Source of the DNA: Streptomyces sp. NRRL F-6131
GTDB taxonomy: Bacteria; Actinomycetota; Actinomycetes; Streptomycetales; Streptomycetaceae
Reading direction: 5' to 3'
Assembly (NCBI GenBank): GCA_000719695.1
Contig: JOHN01000022.1
Location: 62,001 to 126,000 of the forward strand
DNA length: 64,000 bases
Positions 17,447-28,025 of the stretch are shown here, piece by piece (the first letter of the stretch is position 1; each line of letters opens with the position of its first letter). A program made the translations under genes and the position numbers. The notes beneath the pieces were generated by a model. It was not told the origin of the DNA and searched no databases. It saw only the letters and a list, made by a program, of their open reading frames with translations.

Positions 17447-18049
17447 TCAGCCGGCGGCGAGTCGCTCCGTCAGCCGGGCGCGGGCGGCCGGCCATTCGTC
17501 GCGGAGCATCGAGAAGTACGCCGTGTCGCGCCAGACGCCGGTGTCGCGCCGCTTGTCGCGGCGGTGGATGCCCTCGAACTGGGCGCCCAGGCGCAGGATC
17601 GCGTTGCGCGAGCGGTCGTTGAGCGCGTCGGTCTTCCAGAACACCCGGCCCATGCCGAGGTCGTCGAAGGCGTGGGTGAGCAGCAGCAGCTTCGACTCGG
17701 TGTTGACCGTGGAGCGCCAGACGGACCGGGCGTACCAGGTGCCGCCGATCTCGACCAGCTCGTTCTCCGCGTGGAAGTCGTAGTAGCCGGTGATGCCGAC
17801 GGCCCGGCCGGACGCGCGCTCGATCACGGCGAACTTCACGGCGTTCCCGGCCGCCACCTCGCCGAGCCGGACGTCCAGCATCGCGCCCAGCTCCTCCTCC
17901 GACCCGGGTGCGCTGAACGGGACCCAGCGCCACACCTCGGGGTCCGGGCCGACGGCGGCCCACAGGTCGGACAGATGGCGGCGGTCCAGCGGCTCCAGGC
18001 GGACGTGGCGGCCGGTGAGGGTGGTGGGGGCGGGAAGCTTCGCGGTCAT
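17447..18049 (-). CDS. GNAT acetyltransferase, RimJ/RimL-like
   Basis: 200 residues from ATG 18049. GNAT fold with RLEPLDRRHLSDLWA, YYDFHAENELVEIGGTWYARSVWRSTVN, the acetyl-CoA loop region LLTHAFDDLGMGRVFWKTDALNDRSRNAILRLGAQFEGIHRRD, and an aromatic C-terminus. This is the RimJ/RimL layout, which acetylates N-terminal or small amine substrates; actual substrate unknown. It runs convergent to the 41-residue ORF. Confidence 0.85.
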   Translation of the reverse strand: MTAKLPAPTTLTGRHVRLEPLDRRHLSDLWAAVGPDPEVWRWVPFSAPGSEEELGAMLDVRLGEVAAGNAVKFAVIERASGRAVGITGYYDFHAENELVEIGGTWYARSVWRSTVNTESKLLLLTHAFDDLGMGRVFWKTDALNDRSRNAILRLGAQFEGIHRRDKRRDTGVWRDTAYFSMLRDEWPAARARLTERLAAG

Positions 18050-18120
18050 GATCCGAACGGTAGCCCGAGATTGCACTAGCCGCAATGGATGATTGTGCTA
18101 GTGCAAAGTGGGGCGGGCAA

Positions 18121-18158
18121 GGGCAGGGCCCCGCGGGAGCACCCGCGGGGCCCTGCCC
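18121..18158 (-). terminator. Hairpin terminator of purA
   Basis: 17-base perfect stem GGGCAGGGCCCCGCGGG around AGCA, 16 bases beyond the purA stop on the minus strand. Confidence 0.85.
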
Positions 18159-18173
18159 GGCAGGCCGGGAGGC

Positions 18174-19562
<1,389 letters not shown>

Positions 19563-19583
19563 TTACCTGAGGAAGGACCGGTT

Positions 19584-20534
19584 GTGTCGTCCCTGTCCAC
19601 GCCCGCAACCGGCGGCCCGGAGCCGCTCCTCCTGCTCCTCGACCCGGCGGCCCGGCAGTCCGACGGGGAGTCGGTGCGGATCGCGAAGGACGTTCTCTCC
19701 GGTGGGACGGACGTCAAGGTGGCCTACCCGGAGACGCCCTCGGAGCTCGATCGGGTGCTTTCGCACCGCGGCCGGAGGCGACCGGTGGTGATCGGTTCCG
19801 ACCTCGCGCTCCAGCGGGTGCTCCAGGCGCTGTACCGCCAGCGCGAACTGGGCACCGACCCGGTGGGCCTGGTTCCGGTCGGTCGCCCGGAGGAGCTGGC
19901 GGCGGCCCGGGCGCTCGGGGTGCCGGCCGCGCCGGTCGCGGCGGCGCGGGCGGTGCTGACCGGGGCGGCCCGGAAGCTGGACCTGCTGGTGGACGACGGC
20001 GGCGGGGTGGCGCTCGGCGGGGTGCGGATCTCGGGCAGCGGGGCCCGCCGTCCGGTGGGCCGTCCGGGCGGCTGGCGTTCGCTATGGGCGAAACTTGCTG
20101 CGGCCGAGCAGGGGACCGTGCTCGACCCGGAGGCGTCCCCGGGGGCCGATTGGAGCGACCGGGGCGACCGGAGCGACCGGGCGGGGCGGGTCGAACGGGT
20201 CGGGCGGGCCGGGCGGACGGAGCCGGTCGAGCCGGCCCGGGGCGAGCACAGCTCCCGGCTGCGGGTCGAGGCGGACGGCCGGCTGCTCGCCGACGTCCAC
20301 CGCCCGGTCCGGGTGGTCCAGGTGACCCTCCCCGGCGGTGAGGCGGCCGGCGAAGGCGTGATGGAGATCGTGGTCCGCGCCCCGGGCGCCCTGCTCCGCG
20401 CCCGGGCGGCCAGCATCTCGGTGGCCGGCCGGGGCTTCGGCTACGAGGCGGACGGCCGCCCGGTCGGCCCGGTCCGGGCCCGCACCTGGACGGTCCACGC
20501 CGGGTGCTGGGGCCTGCTGCTGCCCGCCGCGTAG
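19584..20534 (+). CDS. Diacylglycerol kinase family protein
   Basis: 316 residues from GTG 19584 behind AGGAAGGA. The N-terminal half resembles the DAGK catalytic domain (LLLLDPAARQSDGES, LDRVLSHRGRRRPVVIGSDLALQRVLQAL), with a later beta-sandwich-like half ending ISVAGRGFGYEADGRPVGPVRARTWTVHAGCWGLLLP. The usual GGDGT loop is replaced by VVIGSDLALQR, so kinase activity is doubtful. Residues around 190-215 are a repetitive Arg/Asp/Gly linker. The purA-DAGK order is typical of Streptomyces. Confidence 0.75.
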   Translation: MSSLSTPATGGPEPLLLLLDPAARQSDGESVRIAKDVLSGGTDVKVAYPETPSELDRVLSHRGRRRPVVIGSDLALQRVLQALYRQRELGTDPVGLVPVGRPEELAAARALGVPAAPVAAARAVLTGAARKLDLLVDDGGGVALGGVRISGSGARRPVGRPGGWRSLWAKLAAAEQGTVLDPEASPGADWSDRGDRSDRAGRVERVGRAGRTEPVEPARGEHSSRLRVEADGRLLADVHRPVRVVQVTLPGGEAAGEGVMEIVVRAPGALLRARAASISVAGRGFGYEADGRPVGPVRARTWTVHAGCWGLLLPAA

Positions 20535-20794
20535 GGGACGGGGCGCCGCGCGGGCCCCGGGTGAGCAGGCTCACGTTGGGCGAACGGCGGACCGACGCCG
20601 GGTGAAGCCTCCGCCGCGTGCGGAATGCGCCAACGGGCGCGAACCGCAAGGGCGAGCGCGTCGCCGCGGAATTCCGGTACGCCGAAATGCGCCTCCGGTA
20701 AGGGGTTTTGTCTACGCGCGTTACCCGAGACCGCCGCGCAAGACCGGCCGCCCGGGGTCCGAGAGAGCGGGTCGACTGTCCTAGACTCGAAGGC

Positions 20795-22378
20795 GTGCCA
20801 CGTGGTGACGGAAGACTCAACCACGATCTTCTTCCCGGTGAGAAAGGCCCCCAGGACGCGTGTGGCGTCTTCGGTGTCTGGGCTCCCGGCGAGGAGGTCG
20901 CCAAGCTCACGTTCTTCGGCCTTTACGCCCTGCAGCACCGCGGTCAGGAATCCGCGGGCATCGCAGTGAGCAACGGCTCCCAGATTCTCGTCTTCAAGGA
21001 CATGGGACTCGTCTCCCAGGTCTTCGACGAGGCCTCCCTGGGGTCGTTGCACGGGCATATCGCCGTCGGACACGCCCGCTACTCGACCACCGGTTCCTCG
21101 GTCTGGGAGAACGCCCAGCCGACCTTCCGGGCGACCGTGCACGGCTCCCTGGCCCTCGGTCACAACGGAAACCTGGTGAACACCGCCGAACTGGCGGCCA
21201 TGGTCGCCGAACTCCCCGGCGAGGAGCACGTCTCCCGCTCCGGGCGGTCGGCCGCGACCAACGACACCGACCTGGTGACCGCGCTGCTCGCCGGCCACCC
21301 GGACCTCTCCATCGAGGAGACGGCCAAGGTCGTGCTGCCCAAGGTCAAGGGAGCCTTCTCGCTCGTCTTCATGGACGAGAACACGCTCTACGCCGCCCGT
21401 GACCCGCAGGGCATCCGCCCGCTGGTGCTCGGCCGGCTGGAGCGCGGCTGGGTGGTCGCCTCCGAGACGGCGGCGCTGGACATCTGCGGCGCCTCCTTCA
21501 TCCGCGAGGTCGAGCCCGGCGAGCTCATCGCCATCGACGAGAACGGCATGCGCACCTCGCGCTTCGCCGAGGCGAAGCCCAAGGGCTGCGTCTTCGAGTA
21601 CGTCTACCTGGCCCGCCCCGACACCTCCATCGCCGGCCGCAACGTGCACCTCTCCCGCGTGGAGATGGGCCGCCGCCTGGCGAAGGAGGCCCCGGTCGAG
21701 GCCGACCTGGTGATAGCGACGCCCGAGTCCGGCACCCCCGCCGCGATCGGCTACGCCGAGGCCAGCGGGATCCCGTACGGCTCCGGTCTGGTGAAGAACG
21801 CCTACGTGGGCCGCACCTTCATCCAGCCGAGCCAGACCATCCGCCAGCTCGGCATCCGGCTCAAGCTCAACCCGCTGCGCGAGGTCATCCAGGGCAAGCG
21901 CCTGGTGGTCGTGGACGACTCGATCGTCCGCGGCAACACCCAGCGCGCCCTGGTGAAGATGCTCCGCGAGGCCGGCGCCGCCGAGGTCCACATCCGGATC
22001 TCCTCCCCGCCGGTGAAGTGGCCCTGCTTCTTCGGCATCGACTTCGCCACCCGCGCGGAGCTGATCGCCAACGGCATGACCATCGAGGAGATCGGCCGGA
22101 CGCTCGGTGCGGACTCGCTCTCCTACATCTCGATCGACGGCATGATCGAGGCCACCAAGCAGCCCAAGGACCGGCTCTGCCGGGCCTGCTTCGACGGTGA
22201 GTACCCGATGGAGCTGCCGGACCCGGCGCTGCTCGGCAAGCTCCTGCTGGAGGCCGAGATCAAGGGCGGCCAGCAGGCCCCCGCGGTCCGTGGCAAGCCG
22301 ACCAGCGGCAGCGACCTGGACGGCGTCCAGTCGCTGCTCGGCGGGGCGGGCGCGGCCGACGCCCTGCGCCGCCCGTAG
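20795..22378 (+). CDS. purF: Amidophosphoribosyltransferase
   Basis: 527 residues from GTG 20795 behind AAGG, matching the Streptomyces start PRGDGRLNHDLLPGEKGPQDACGVFG. The catalytic N-terminal nucleophile would be the Cys of ACGVFG after propeptide removal. Glutaminase HRGQESAGI and GHARYSTTG, PRPP loop RLVVVDDSIVRGNT, and Fe-S-type cysteines (WPCFFGID, LCRACFDG) are present. First committed step of de novo purine synthesis. Followed by purM after 80 bases, so probably one operon. Confidence 0.96.
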   Translation: MPRGDGRLNHDLLPGEKGPQDACGVFGVWAPGEEVAKLTFFGLYALQHRGQESAGIAVSNGSQILVFKDMGLVSQVFDEASLGSLHGHIAVGHARYSTTGSSVWENAQPTFRATVHGSLALGHNGNLVNTAELAAMVAELPGEEHVSRSGRSAATNDTDLVTALLAGHPDLSIEETAKVVLPKVKGAFSLVFMDENTLYAARDPQGIRPLVLGRLERGWVVASETAALDICGASFIREVEPGELIAIDENGMRTSRFAEAKPKGCVFEYVYLARPDTSIAGRNVHLSRVEMGRRLAKEAPVEADLVIATPESGTPAAIGYAEASGIPYGSGLVKNAYVGRTFIQPSQTIRQLGIRLKLNPLREVIQGKRLVVVDDSIVRGNTQRALVKMLREAGAAEVHIRISSPPVKWPCFFGIDFATRAELIANGMTIEEIGRTLGADSLSYISIDGMIEATKQPKDRLCRACFDGEYPMELPDPALLGKLLLEAEIKGGQQAPAVRGKPTSGSDLDGVQSLLGGAGAADALRRP

Positions 22379-22458
22379 TACCTCTCGGTGGGGTCCCGGA
22401 ACCCGGGGCCCCACCGCTGTTCCAACCCCCCACCCCGACCCGAAAGGGCCGCACCGCA

Positions 22459-23544
22459 GTGACCACGAACCAGAACGGCGCCACCTACGCCGCCGCCGGC
22501 GTCGACATCGAGGCGGGCGACCGCGCCGTCGAGCTCATGAAGCAGTGGGTGAAGAAGGCCAACCGCCCCGAGGTGGTCGGCGGTCTCGGCGGCTTCGCCG
22601 GCCTCTTCGACGTCTCCGCCTTCAAGAACTACGAGCGGCCGCTGCTGGCCTCGGCCACCGACGGCGTGGGGACCAAGGTGGCCGTCGCGGCCGCCATGGA
22701 CAAGCACGACACCATCGGCCACGACCTGGTCGGCATGGTCGTGGACGACATCGTGGTGTGCGGCGCCGAGCCGCTCTTCATGACCGACTACATCTGCGTC
22801 GGCAAGGTCGTCCCGGAGCGGGTCGCCGCCATCGTCAAGGGCATCGCCGAGGGCTGCGCCCTGGCCGGCTGCGCCCTGGTCGGCGGCGAGACCGCCGAGC
22901 ACCCCGGCCTGCTCGGGCCGGACGAGTACGACGTCGCGGGCGCCGGCACCGGCGTGGTCGAGGCGGACGCGCTGCTGGGCGCCGAGCGCGTCCGGGCCGG
23001 CGACGTGGTGATCGCGATGGCCGCCTCCGGCCTGCACTCCAACGGCTACTCGCTGGTCCGCCACGTGCTGCTGAACCAGGCCGGCTGGAAGCTGGACCGC
23101 AAGGTCGAGGAGTTCGGCCGCACGCTCGGCGAGGAGCTGCTCGAGCCGACCCGGATCTACTCGCTGGACTGCCTGGCGCTGATCCGGGCCACCGAGGTGC
23201 ACGCCTTCTCGCACGTCACCGGCGGCGGCCTGGCGGCCAACCTGGCCCGGGTGATCCCGGACGGCCTGCACGCCCGCCTGGACCGCGGCACCTGGACCCC
23301 GCTGCCGGTCTTCCGGACCGTCGCCGAGGTTGGCAAGGTGGCCACCCTGGAGATCGAGAAGACGCTCAACATGGGCGTCGGCATGGTCGCGGTCGTCCCG
23401 CCGCACTCGGTGGACGTCGTGCTGTCGGTCCTGGAGGACCGCGGCGTGGAGTCCTGGGTGCTGGGCGACATCGTCGACCGGACCGCCGAGCACGCGGACG
23501 GCGCGGCCCTCTACAACGCCTACGAGGGCTTCGTCGCGGGCTGA
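22459..23544 (+). CDS. purM: Phosphoribosylformylglycinamidine cyclo-ligase
   Basis: 361 residues from GTG 22459 with AAAGG upstream. AIR synthase hallmarks: YAAAGVDIEAGDRAVELMK, LLASATDGVGTKV, HDLVGMVVDDIVVCGAEPLFMTDY, GCALVGGETAEHPG, GLHSNGYSLVR, HVTGGGLAANLAR and NMGVGMVAVV. ATP-dependent ring closure of FGAM to AIR. Ends at a long hairpin. Same operon as purF. Confidence 0.97.
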   Translation: MTTNQNGATYAAAGVDIEAGDRAVELMKQWVKKANRPEVVGGLGGFAGLFDVSAFKNYERPLLASATDGVGTKVAVAAAMDKHDTIGHDLVGMVVDDIVVCGAEPLFMTDYICVGKVVPERVAAIVKGIAEGCALAGCALVGGETAEHPGLLGPDEYDVAGAGTGVVEADALLGAERVRAGDVVIAMAASGLHSNGYSLVRHVLLNQAGWKLDRKVEEFGRTLGEELLEPTRIYSLDCLALIRATEVHAFSHVTGGGLAANLARVIPDGLHARLDRGTWTPLPVFRTVAEVGKVATLEIEKTLNMGVGMVAVVPPHSVDVVLSVLEDRGVESWVLGDIVDRTAEHADGAALYNAYEGFVAG

Positions 23545-23562
23545 GCGCGCGGAACGTGAGCA

Positions 23563-23610
23563 GGACGTGCGAGGGCCCCGCCGGCATGCCGACGGGGCCC
23601 TCGCACGTCC
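23563..23610 (+). terminator. Hairpin terminator of purF-purM
   Basis: 18-base perfect stem GGACGTGCGAGGGCCCCG (23563-23580 with 23593-23610) around a self-complementary loop. Confidence 0.85.
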
Positions 23611-23720
23611 GGGACGGGCACTCGGTCCGCGTACCGTCCGGGCACGGGGCGGGAGGTGCGGGAACGCCGAAGACCGGCCTGGTGCACTGGGCACCGAGGC
23701 CGGTCGGTCAGACTGGGAGA

Positions 23721-23978
23721 CTATGCGCGACGGCGGGCCTGGGAGGGCCCGGTACCCGACTCGGTGTCGTCGTCCTCGTCGTCATCGGCGTAACGAGCCG
23801 CGTACTCCGCGTAGGGGTCGTCGTCCTCGTCCTCTTCGATCGGCTCCGGCTCGATCGGGGAGGTGGAGGGCGATACGCCCAGCTCGCTGGAGAGACGATT
23901 GGCGTCGAACCCGCCGCTGTTGTACTTCAGCTCGCGGGCGACCTTCGTCTGCTTGGCCTTGGCCCGGCCGCGCCCCAT
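23721..23978 (-). CDS. DUF3073 protein
   Basis: 85 residues. Basic head MGRGRAKAKQTKVARELKY, then NSGGFDANRLSSELG, and a very acidic tail with runs of Asp/Glu (DEDDDPYAEYAARYADDDEDDD) before a basic end. This is the universal actinobacterial DUF3073 protein next to purM, of unknown function. The charge layout suggests nucleic-acid or ribosome association (inference). Confidence 0.92.
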   Translation of the reverse strand: MGRGRAKAKQTKVARELKYNSGGFDANRLSSELGVSPSTSPIEPEPIEEDEDDDPYAEYAARYADDDEDDDTESGTGPSQARRRA

Positions 23979-24351
23979 GGGTCGACCCCCTCAACGATGG
24001 GGCTCACGGCCCCGAGTCTGACACGTGTTCATGATCAAGAGCGGCCTGCCCGAATGGGGAGGACCGTCCCTTGGAGCATTAACGGTACCTGTTTCTGCCG
24101 CTGGACGGTACGTCGTCAGTGTGACGTGGCGCGCACCGGCTGCACCCGCGACCGGGTCGTCCCAGGTCAGGGGAGGTTTTGCGGCTTCGTGCACGCTGTC
24201 CGGAGGTGTCTCAGGTCCGTTGTTCCCGGATCGATTATCCCCCCTAGGGGGGCTTCGGATCACCCGATCGGAGGCAGAATCGAGAATCCGGTTCCACATT
24301 GTGATGCGCGGGGGACGGCCACCGGCCGCCCCCCGCGCACCCCGGTCCGGA
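23979..24351. other. 373-base gap without recognisable gene
   Basis: Between the DUF3073 start and the end of vdh. It is less GC-rich than its neighbours. It holds the self-complementary CCCCCCTAGGGGGG (24239-24252) and presumably the DUF3073 promoter. No open frame with a ribosome site or RNA element is convincing. Confidence 0.5.
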
Positions 24352-25512
24352 TCAGCCCCGGCGGGCACCCGGCAGCAGCACCGAGCGCAGCGCGCTGATC
24401 TCGCGCATCCGCTTCTCCGCGAGGCGGTCGGCGGCGACGGCCGGCGGCACGCCGTCGGCGGCGGCCCGGGTGAAGATCTCCAGGGTGGTGTCGAAGATCT
24501 TCGTCGCCTTGTTCTTGGCGCGCTCGAAGTTGAAGCCGTCGATCTCGTCGGCGACCTGGATGACGCCGCCGGAGTTCACCAGGTAGTCCGGGGCGTAGAG
24601 GATGCCGCGGTCGGCGAGGTCCTTCTCGACGCCCGGGTGGGCCAGCTGGTTGTTGGCGGCGCCGCAGACGACGGAGGTGCCGAACTCGCCCAGCGCGGCC
24701 ACGCTGTCGTCGGTGAGGGCGCCACCGAGCGCGCAGGGGGCGTAGACGTCCAGCTTGGCCTGGAGCAGCGCGGCGGTGTCGGCGACGACCTCCACCTCGG
24801 GGTGGGCGGCCCGGACGCGGTTCACGGCGGTCTCGAACGGGTCGGTGACGACCACGGTGGCGCCGTCCGCGACCAGGTGGCCGACCAGGTAGTGGCCGAC
24901 CTTGCCGACGCCGGCGACGCCGACCCGCTTGCCGCGCAGGGTCGGCTGGCCCCAGCGGGCCTGGGCCGAGGCGCGCATGCCCTGGAAGACCCCGAAGGCG
25001 GTCAGGATGGACGAGTCGCCGGCGCCGCCGTGCTCGGGCGAGCGGCCGGTGACGAAGCCGGTCTCGCGGGCCACGACGTCCATGTCCTGGACGTAGGTGC
25101 CCACGTCGCACGCGGTGATGTAGCGGCCGCGCAGCGACTCGACGAAGCGGCCGTAGGCGCGGAGCATCGCCTCGTTCTTGTCCTTGTTCGGGTCGCCGAT
25201 GATGACGGCCTTGCCGCCGCCGAGGTCGAGGCCGGCGAGCGCGTTCTTGTAGGACATGCCGCGCGAGAGGTTGAGCGCGTCCTCCAGCGCCGCCTCCTCG
25301 GAGGCGTACGGGAAGAACCGGGTGCCGCCGAGGGCCGGGCCCAGCGCGGTGGAGTGGATGGCGATGATCGCCTTCAGCCCGGAGGAGCGGTCGTGGCAGA
25401 GCACGACCTGCTCGTGGCCGTCGCCGTTGGCGCCGTCCTGGGAGTTGCCGAAGATCCTGCCGAGCACGCCGGGTGCGGGGTGCGTGGTGGCGGCGGTCTG
25501 TACGTCGGTCAC
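24352..25512 (-). CDS. vdh: Valine (branched-chain amino acid) dehydrogenase
   Basis: 386 residues, GTG start. Glu/Leu/Phe/Val dehydrogenase family: [49 protein letters not shown] contains both active-site lysines. Rossmann motif [10 protein letters not shown], and [11 protein letters not shown] with [17 protein letters not shown]-dependent oxidative deamination of valine and related residues feeds acyl-CoA starter units in Streptomyces. Same position beside bldC as in other streptomycetes. Confidence 0.93.
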   Translation of the reverse strand: MTDVQTAATTHPAPGVLGRIFGNSQDGANGDGHEQVVLCHDRSSGLKAIIAIHSTALGPALGGTRFFPYASEEAALEDALNLSRGMSYKNALAGLDLGGGKAVIIGDPNKDKNEAMLRAYGRFVESLRGRYITACDVGTYVQDMDVVARETGFVTGRSPEHGGAGDSSILTAFGVFQGMRASAQARWGQPTLRGKRVGVAGVGKVGHYLVGHLVADGATVVVTDPFETAVNRVRAAHPEVEVVADTAALLQAKLDVYAPCALGGALTDDSVAALGEFGTSVVCGAANNQLAHPGVEKDLADRGILYAPDYLVNSGGVIQVADEIDGFNFERAKNKATKIFDTTLEIFTRAAADGVPPAVAADRLAEKRMREISALRSVLLPGARRG

Positions 25513-25745
25513 TGTGGTGACTCCAGTATTCGAGGCCCGCTGCGGTGGTGCGGGCGCCTAAGGCGAAGCGTAGTCGCGCGGGCCCCGCCGGTCCGCCCCC
25601 TTGGCGAAGCTCGGTCCCGCTGTCCGAGGGGTGAGACTGCAGTGCCCCCAGCAGCCCGTTCGTGCTCCCCGGGTACGTCCGCGAACGGGCCGCCGCCGGG
25701 CCGGGCCGACCGGCCACTCCCGGGTGGCGGGGGGTGCGTGGGACG

Positions 25746-26657
25746 ATGCAGGACGTGACCGTCGTCCGTACCTCCGTGCTGCCGCCCTACGCCGCGCACC
25801 TGCGGGTCTACGAGCCGCTGGCCGCCTACCCGGAACCCGAGCGGGCGCGCTGGCAGGCCTACGCGGCGGAGCACGGACCGGACGCCCCGGAGGCGGGCCG
25901 CTCGGTGGCCGCCGCGGCCCTCGCGGAACAGCGCTCGGCGCTGGCCGAGCTGATCGGCCGGACCCCGCGGGCGCTGCCGGACCGGGAGGCCGAGCGGGCC
26001 TTCGTCCGGCTGGTGGACGGGGTGTTGTATGTCTGCCCGTGGGCGACCAGGCTGCGCAACTGGCAGGCGCTGGAGGAACTGCGGGCGGGGGCGCCGGTGG
26101 CGCTGCTGGACACCGCCCTGCCGCCGGCCACCCGGGAGGTGGCGGAGGCGGACCGGGAGCGTTGGCGGGCCGACCACCCGGACGCCCGGCCGTGGATCCT
26201 CACCAGCCGGTGGGAGGTGCCGGTGCGGTGGTTCCTGCCGTTCGGGGACGAGGATCGATGCTTCGTTCCCGCAGCGGCGGGGGAGAAGGGGGAGGGAGGG
26301 GAACGCGCGGACGGGGTGTCACTGTTCTATCTGACGCCGATGGCGCAGGCGCGCCGCCGGGTGGCCCGGGCGTACCGGGCGTTGCGCGAGGCGGTGCCGG
26401 AAGGGGAGCTGGTGCGGGGGGCGGAGCAGGTCGGGCGGTGGTTGGAGGAGTTCCATCCGCGGTCGCTGGTGGAGCTGGACTACGGGGGGCTGGTGCATCT
26501 GCTGGGGCCGGAGCGGCTGCTGGCGGACCGTTCGGCGGGGGAACTCGAGGACGGGCTGCGGGCGCTGCGGGCGGGGGACGCGGCGGAGGCGCTGCGCGCC
26601 TACGGGGCACTGACGGAGCGCTGGCGGCGGGTGCTGGCGCTGCGCCACGCGAACTGA
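25746..26657 (+). CDS. Conserved hypothetical protein upstream of bldC
   Basis: 303 residues from ATG 25746; a GTG nine bases later is an alternative. Soluble, rich in Ala/Arg/Glu; blocks include VLPPYAAHLRVYEPLAAYPE, VDGVLYVCPWATRLRNWQALEEL, PWILTSRWEVPVRWFLPFGDEDR and FHPRSLVELDYGGLVHLLG. No known domain. A gene of this kind sits between vdh and bldC in streptomycetes; function unknown. Confidence 0.8.
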   Translation: MQDVTVVRTSVLPPYAAHLRVYEPLAAYPEPERARWQAYAAEHGPDAPEAGRSVAAAALAEQRSALAELIGRTPRALPDREAERAFVRLVDGVLYVCPWATRLRNWQALEELRAGAPVALLDTALPPATREVAEADRERWRADHPDARPWILTSRWEVPVRWFLPFGDEDRCFVPAAAGEKGEGGERADGVSLFYLTPMAQARRRVARAYRALREAVPEGELVRGAEQVGRWLEEFHPRSLVELDYGGLVHLLGPERLLADRSAGELEDGLRALRAGDAAEALRAYGALTERWRRVLALRHAN

Positions 26658-26660
26658 GGC

Positions 26661-26679
26661 GCTCCGGGGTCGCCGGAGC
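26661..26679 (+). terminator. Short hairpin after the hypothetical gene
   Basis: GCTCCGG-GGTCG-CCGGAGC, 7-base perfect stem starting 3 bases after the stop, no T-tract. Confidence 0.5.
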
Positions 26680-27209
26680 CGGCGGGCAGGCCGGCCGATG
26701 CGGCGTCACCGCTGGCCGGAGCGGGTGTCGGTGGTACTTGTCAGACTGGAAGAGTCCTACGGCCCGACCCGTATGACCAAGGTCCCGGTTCGGGTCAATA
26801 CCTGTCGAACGTGACACTACTCACCGTTGACGCGAACTTACCCCTATGTGCAAAAATGGGACAACCAGCCCAACTTCACGCGAGCGTGCCCACTTTTGGG
26901 TGGTTCTGGAGCCGATGCGTGCTTTGCGGGAAAACGGCGGGTCTGGTCCCCTCGTAACCGAATGTCACTATAAGGTGACTGCCCGTTATGGGGTGGTCCA
27001 TCGCCATCCGTCGGCCTTGAACCCGTGAGGGGTCAATTTTGGCGGTTTGGTCGATAGGGCTGGACGGATGGTGTAGTTGTAGACACCAGGACAAGCCGTT
27101 CGTCCTATAACCGACTCGGCCCGTCTATGCCATTTCGGGCATCGCGGGCCAAGGTGCAGAATTTGAAGGATAGAACCGCCCTGGTTCGGTTCTCCCGAGG
27201 AGGCCGCTC
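26680..27209 (+). promoter_or_regulatory. Long bldC upstream regulatory region
   Basis: About 530 bases without a convincing gene, less GC-rich than the coding flanks, ending in a CGAGGAGG ribosome site 5 bases before bldC. It contains the dyad GTCACTATAAGGTGAC (26964-26979) and several TTGAC/TAnnnT-like promoter elements. An upstream region this long before a 68-codon developmental regulator suggests multiple promoters or a long leader. Confidence 0.55.
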
Positions 27210-27416
27210 ATGACCGCTCGTACCCCCGATGCCGAGCCCCTGCTGACGCCGGCAGAGGTCGCCACCATGTTCCGTGTGGACCCGAAGACCGTGACGCGCT
27301 GGGCCAAGGCCGGCAAGCTCACGTCCATCCGCACGCTGGGCGGCCATCGCCGATACCGTGAGGCGGAGGTGCGCGCCCTGCTGGCCGGTATTCCGGCCCA
27401 GCGAACCGAGGCCTGA
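27210..27416 (+). CDS. bldC: Developmental regulator BldC (MerR-like)
   Basis: 68 residues, essentially one MerR-type helix-turn-helix: LLTPAEVATMFRVDPKTVTRWAKAGKLTSIRTLGGHRRYREAEVRALLAG. The length and the WAKAGKL/GGHRRY blocks are those of Streptomyces BldC, which lacks the MerR dimerisation and sensor domains and binds direct repeats cooperatively to hold back sporulation. Strong ribosome site and dedicated terminator. Confidence 0.97.
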   Translation: MTARTPDAEPLLTPAEVATMFRVDPKTVTRWAKAGKLTSIRTLGGHRRYREAEVRALLAGIPAQRTEA

Positions 27417-27442
27417 CAGAGGGCCTCGCTCAAGGCTCTTGG

Positions 27443-27490
27443 AAAGGGGCTGCTTACCGGACTCCGCCGGGTCCGGTAAGCAGCCCCTTT
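27443..27490 (+). terminator. Intrinsic terminator of bldC
   Basis: 20-base perfect stem AAAGGGGCTGCTTACCGGAC, 8-base loop, then TTTGTTTT: a classic rho-independent terminator. Confidence 0.92.
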
Positions 27491-27579
27491 GTTTTGCCCC
27501 GGCGCAGTTCTTCTACAGAGCTGTCGTACTCGCGCGATCCACCGGAATGTTGAACTCCGGATAACGATTTGAGGGTGAA

Positions 27580-27650
27580 GAGGTGGGGGGGATTTACTGT
27601 GAATAGCAGTACAATTTTACATATTAAATTAGTGGGTTCGGGGAAGGCTG
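27580..27650. other. AT-rich island between bldC and tRNA-Asp
   Basis: Around 27590-27640 the sequence is mostly A/T (TTTACTGTGAATAGCAGTAC, then TTTTACATATTAAATTAG), very unlike the rest of the window. No gene is readable. It lies 3' of tRNA-Asp, where integrative elements leave att sites, but no repeat of the tRNA 3' end was found nearby. It could also be a strong promoter region. Confidence 0.4.
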
Positions 27651-27752
27651 TTCGAACGGCCGGTTCCCGGAGGGGGTGCGTGACGACCATCACACGTACG
27701 GTGACTTGTGGTCCAGACCTGGTCCGGGGTAATGGGACCGGCCGGTGAAACG

Positions 27753-27788
27753 CGAGAGGCCCGGAACCAAACGGTTCCGGGCCTCTCG
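27753..27788 (-). terminator. Terminator of tRNA-Asp
   Basis: 16-base perfect stem CGAGAGGCCCGGAACC around AAAC, starting 8 bases beyond the tRNA 3' end on the minus strand. Confidence 0.8.
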
Positions 27789-27795
27789 ACTACGG

Positions 27796-27869
27796 CGATC
27801 CCGACGGGACTTGAACCCGCGACCTCCACCTTGACAGGGTGGCGAGCTAACCAACTGCTCCACGGGACC
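27796..27869 (-). tRNA. tRNA-Asp(GTC)
   Basis: Full cloverleaf on the minus strand: acceptor GGTCCCG with CGGGATC (one G-T pair), D-arm with GTTGGTTAGC, anticodon stem CCACC/GGTGG with loop CTGTCAA giving anticodon GTC, T-arm GCGGGTTCAAGTCCCGT, discriminator G. CCA is not encoded. Single gene with its own terminator. Confidence 0.96.
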
Positions 27870-27972
27870 AGAGTGTTTCCTGATCCGTTCGCTTCGCTTG
27901 CCGCGCTGCGAACAAGACAGACTGTAGCCCATGCGGGGCCCCCAGGTCGAACCGGCTCCCGAGGGCCCCGTC

Positions 27973-27999
27973 CGGCCCGCCCGCAGCTCAGGCGGGCCG
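27973..27999 (-). terminator. Hairpin terminator of hrpA
   Basis: CGGCCCGCC pairs with GGCGGGCCG around a 9-base loop, 27 bases past the hrpA stop, inside an outer CCGTCC/GGACGG pairing. Confidence 0.65.
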
Positions 28000-28025
28000 A
28001 CGGGAGCCGGACGGTGCCGGAGGGC

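Noticed and set aside
25513..25745. Possible small gene or riboswitch between vdh and the hypothetical gene
   Set aside because: No ribosome-site-linked frame and no conserved RNA element seen; treated as a divergent promoter region.
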